Shown in pieces: positions 61,921 to 64,000 of a stretch of 64,000 nt of DNA (positions within the stretch are counted from its first letter, which is position 1; each line of letters starts with the position of its first letter). Source of the stretch: DASYZQ01 sp035946175 (lineage in GTDB: Bacteria; Patescibacteriota; Saccharimonadia; Saccharimonadales; UBA4665); the NCBI GenBank assembly GCA_035946175.1, contig DASYZQ010000008.1, positions 1 through 64,000 of the forward strand, written 5' to 3'. The translations under genes were made by a program, and so were the position numbers. Below the pieces are notes generated by a model, which saw nothing but the letters and a program-made list of their open reading frames with translations, made no database searches and had not been told where the DNA came from.

Positions 61921-62202
61921 ATGAAAGACTCAGATCTTACACCAGACATAGTCGATATCTCGACTGAACTAGCTCTCTACGATTTGTTTACTGACCCCGA
62001 CAGAACACCTTATAATATCCTTTGGGACAGATTTACACGTCAAGACCCCCGAGCTGCAAAGGCCCTGCTTGCTTTTGCCATCCTAAACAGCCAGGGAGAC
62101 CCAATAGTTCGTGACGCTATGCTGTCAGCAGGCGTCCGGGTCGCCTCGCTCTATCGCTCAATGGTCCGCCAAGAAGCTTGCGTTAAATCATCTATACAGT
62201 AA
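61921..62202 (+). CDS. Small helical protein, function unknown
   Basis: 93 residues, all-helical by composition, acidic at the N-terminus (MKDSDLTPDIVDIS) and neutral later; no membrane segment. TAGGAG lies 7 bases before the ATG, a good ribosome-binding site. A 9-bp inverted repeat is located upstream (61832-61858). Convergent with the TrmB-like gene. No family recognised. Confidence 0.5.
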   Translation: MKDSDLTPDIVDISTELALYDLFTDPDRTPYNILWDRFTRQDPRAAKALLAFAILNSQGDPIVRDAMLSAGVRVASLYRSMVRQEACVKSSIQ

Positions 62203-62252
62203 GGCTATATAGCTGCAGCAATGCCAAAGAGGCCTGTCAACGAATAGCAAGA

Positions 62253-63089
62253 TTATGATTTAGATCTTTGATGAACAGTTTCCGGGGGCGTTTCGCCATG
62301 TCCTGGTATAGGTTGGCCTTGTCGCCAAAGCATCTCAAAAAATTGTCGCATAGCATCAGCAATCTCTTGATTATAGACTTCAACACCGAAGACTTCACCA
62401 TCCCGCCAGTTGAAATAAGCTACTACGTCGTCGTAGATCAGGGTCGAGTGTGTTATTGGAAAGATGCTTTGGGGGATATAGCGACCCTCCCAAAATTTGA
62501 GTTTTTCGTTGTCATGGTTGCCATACCACCGGCGCTGCGACAGCAAAAAATGATCGCCAGCAATGCTGCGAAACTTTATATCGCGCTCATTGCAGCGTTC
62601 CACCCAGCGTTCGAAAAAAACTAGGTTAGTTCGAGTCTGCATATTTTCATAAAGAATGGACAGGACCTCAGAGGTGGATTTTGTCTGATTCCACAACATT
62701 TGTTTTACGCCATCGGGCCCGCGGTAAAACTGCACATGTGTCAACGGTGAGTGCACTGCTGCAGGTTGATAAGCATCCTGCAAACGCACAAGCTCCTGCT
62801 GTAAGTCGCGAATCTCTTGTTCGCGTTTTGTGAGCAAAACCTGTAAATTGCCAATCGGTGCCGCCCTATAGATCCGCCGTTTATACTCCGTCTCGATTTC
62901 TATCAGATTGTAATCAGTTAGCGTATCCAGCAAACGATATAGCCTCGTGCGTTCGATGCGGGCATTACGCGCCAACTGCAGTAGACTCTGCCGCCCATAG
63001 GCATGCAGGGCCAGATAGACGTCGGCAACTTCAGGTTCAAGGCCCAGCTTAGCGAAATACTCATGTATAGGACTAATATCGTCGGACAT
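62253..63089 (-). CDS. TrmB-like transcriptional regulator
   Basis: 278 residues. The N-terminal winged helix (about 1-85) has YLALHAYGRQSLLQLARNA followed by an IERTRLYRLLDTL recognition helix, the TrmB pattern. A short coiled linker (KREQEIRDLQQELVRLQD near 90-106) leads to a C-terminal domain of about 160 residues with a PLD/sensor-like layout (LSILYENMQTRTN, EGRYIPQSIFPIT) as in sugar-sensing TrmB proteins. It may sense a sugar or glycan precursor. No Cys. Monocistronic; the -10-like TAGACAAT lies close to the ATG. Confidence 0.78.
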   Translation of the reverse strand: MSDDISPIHEYFAKLGLEPEVADVYLALHAYGRQSLLQLARNARIERTRLYRLLDTLTDYNLIEIETEYKRRIYRAAPIGNLQVLLTKREQEIRDLQQELVRLQDAYQPAAVHSPLTHVQFYRGPDGVKQMLWNQTKSTSEVLSILYENMQTRTNLVFFERWVERCNERDIKFRSIAGDHFLLSQRRWYGNHDNEKLKFWEGRYIPQSIFPITHSTLIYDDVVAYFNWRDGEVFGVEVYNQEIADAMRQFFEMLWRQGQPIPGHGETPPETVHQRSKS

Positions 63090-63204
63090 GACGTCTATTG
63101 TCTAATGAGTGTGCACCGTTGCGCAACCAATATATTAGCCAGGGCTTTGCCAGTTACACTCCGAGCAACGTTGGATTTAACCCAACGATCAAGGCAGACA
63201 GAAT

Positions 63205-64000
63205 ATGGCAAACTATGAATTAGCACAAATGCAAGGCGATGCACTTATCGTAGCGGCCACTATAAACGAGATTGAACAACTCAACGCAGAGGATGGCGAA
63301 ACGTGGCATAGGGCCCAGACCGACGCCGCCAGCTATATCGACAGCCTCTACAATGAATTTGTACCAAATATTGAACCCCAGGCCCGTAGTTTAGGCAAGG
63401 CATTGGGATCGGTTGGTTTAGCGCTGGCCGAAATCCGCTATGGCCGAGATGAACACCACCCCAAATTGTACAGCGGTAGCTACGAGCACAATGTCCTAGC
63501 TACCTATCATCATGGAGCACACCCGCGACGTTTCCTGCACGGCATGCTGCAATACATGGCAGCAATTAATGTGATTCGGCCGGGCACATATGATGACATA
63601 GCCCTGAGCCAATCCCCGGGTATTGCAGGGCTACATGACGGCATCATGGGCAATGGTCGCGGCAACGACGAACGGCAAAGTGGCCTACTGGCAGCGGTAA
63701 TGATGCCTGGCATGGGCTTCTCATCAGGCGCCGTCGAAACGACATTGGCAGCAATCGATGCCACAACTTGGAGTGATGAACAACGAGCACAAGCTGTTGA
63801 CGCCGCTAAACCACACATAATATATCAGCGGGCTGCTGGCGTCGGTGACCTTTTCAGCCTATTTACAAGACGAGGCCCCTACGAAACTGCCTGCTTGGGC
63901 GTAGAAGAACTCTGCAAGCAAAGTCATGGCCAAATTTTTACTCAGGAGGCCTATACCCGTGGTTTCCCCCTCGAAGGAACCCCGATAGACGAGTGTATGG
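63205..64000 (+). CDS. HD-domain phosphohydrolase-like protein, 3' end outside window
   Basis: 265 codons visible; the frame runs off the right edge. YHHGAH (near 101-106), then LHDGIMGNGRGNDE (His144/Asp145, Asp155/Glu156), follow the order of HD-domain metal ligands, so a metal-dependent phosphohydrolase of the HD superfamily is likely. The N-terminal 95 residues are helical and unfamiliar. Substrate (nucleotide, polyprenyl phosphate or other) is unknown. AAGG is 10 bases upstream. Divergent from the TrmB-like gene. Confidence 0.6.
   Translation, partial: MANYELAQMQGDALIVAATINEIEQLNAEDGETWHRAQTDAASYIDSLYNEFVPNIEPQARSLGKALGSVGLALAEIRYGRDEHHPKLYSGSYEHNVLATYHHGAHPRRFLHGMLQYMAAINVIRPGTYDDIALSQSPGIAGLHDGIMGNGRGNDERQSGLLAAVMMPGMGFSSGAVETTLAAIDATTWSDEQRAQAVDAAKPHIIYQRAAGVGDLFSLFTRRGPYETACLGVEELCKQSHGQIFTQEAYTRGFPLEGTPIDECM

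Noticed and set aside
1..64000. CRISPR array, transposon, integrase or attachment site
   Set aside because: No regularly spaced repeats, transposase-like ORF or flanking target duplications were seen.

Overview
The window looks like a chromosomal segment of a Candidatus Saccharibacteria (TM7)-like member of the Patescibacteria/CPR. This is inferred from the mixture: a type-2 NADH dehydrogenase in place of a visible complex I, many short orphan proteins, a very large and repetitive surface-glycan inventory, several domains familiar from Actinobacteria (the usual hosts of Saccharibacteria), and almost no anabolic genes. TGA is used as a normal stop, so the standard code applies and the recoded CPR lineages (SR1, Gracilibacteria) are excluded. 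Base composition is around 50% GC by eye, lower in parts of 30-46 kb. I saw no rRNA, tRNA, CRISPR array, transposase or integrase.

Layout. 0-17 kb is mostly housekeeping and accessory metabolism: Nudix hydrolase, long-chain polyprenyl synthase, a four-gene minus-strand operon (SMR-like and EamA transporters, a SWEET-like 7-TM protein, an FAD-linked 2-hydroxyacid oxidase) divergent from NDH-2, MazG-like pyrophosphohydrolase, DUF1697, an iron-permease-like protein, an APC permease, an AddA-like helicase-nuclease that seems to start at CTG, a homocysteine-methyltransferase-like enzyme behind a candidate attenuator, and a CNNM/DUF21-CBS protein. 17.1-29.5 kb is a single plus-strand operon of nine genes (flippase, GtrB-like GT2, GT4, two GT2s, GT4, two giant GT-C-like membrane proteins, a proline-rich membrane protein), mostly joined by ATGA/GTGA overlaps.

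29.6-46 kb holds exported and surface proteins plus polymer-making enzymes: a small secreted Cys protein, a membrane zinc-ribbon protein, a lipoprotein, a Crp/Fnr regulator, a membrane-anchored GH5 mannanase-like enzyme, a double-GT2 synthase coupled to a GT-C/GH5 fusion, a secreted PQQ-like beta-propeller with duplicated Cys-rich modules, VKOR, a second membrane-anchored glycoside hydrolase, a second flippase and a GT4. 46.1-54.9 kb is a minus-strand operon of glycan enzymes that includes a 1524-residue GT4-GT4-membrane fusion and a NodB-deacetylase/GT4 fusion. 55.1-57.7 kb carries a two-gene tailspike-like unit with a pectate-lyase-type beta-helix.

57.9-64 kb returns to small cytosolic and membrane genes: PPC/DUF296 protein, a small TM protein, a 43-residue leaderless ORF, aquaporin, two relatives of an unrecognised family with a carbonic-anhydrase-like CxDxR motif, a TrmB-like regulator and an HD-domain protein cut by the right edge.

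Taken together, the middle 37 kb reads as a surface-polysaccharide factory: polyprenyl-phosphate sugar donors, flippases, periplasm-facing GT-C enzymes, a processive synthase, tethered hydrolases that could trim the product, and VKOR to oxidise the Cys-rich exported proteins. The most unusual feature is the number of rare multi-enzyme fusions, notably a membrane glycosyltransferase fused to a GH5 glycoside hydrolase.
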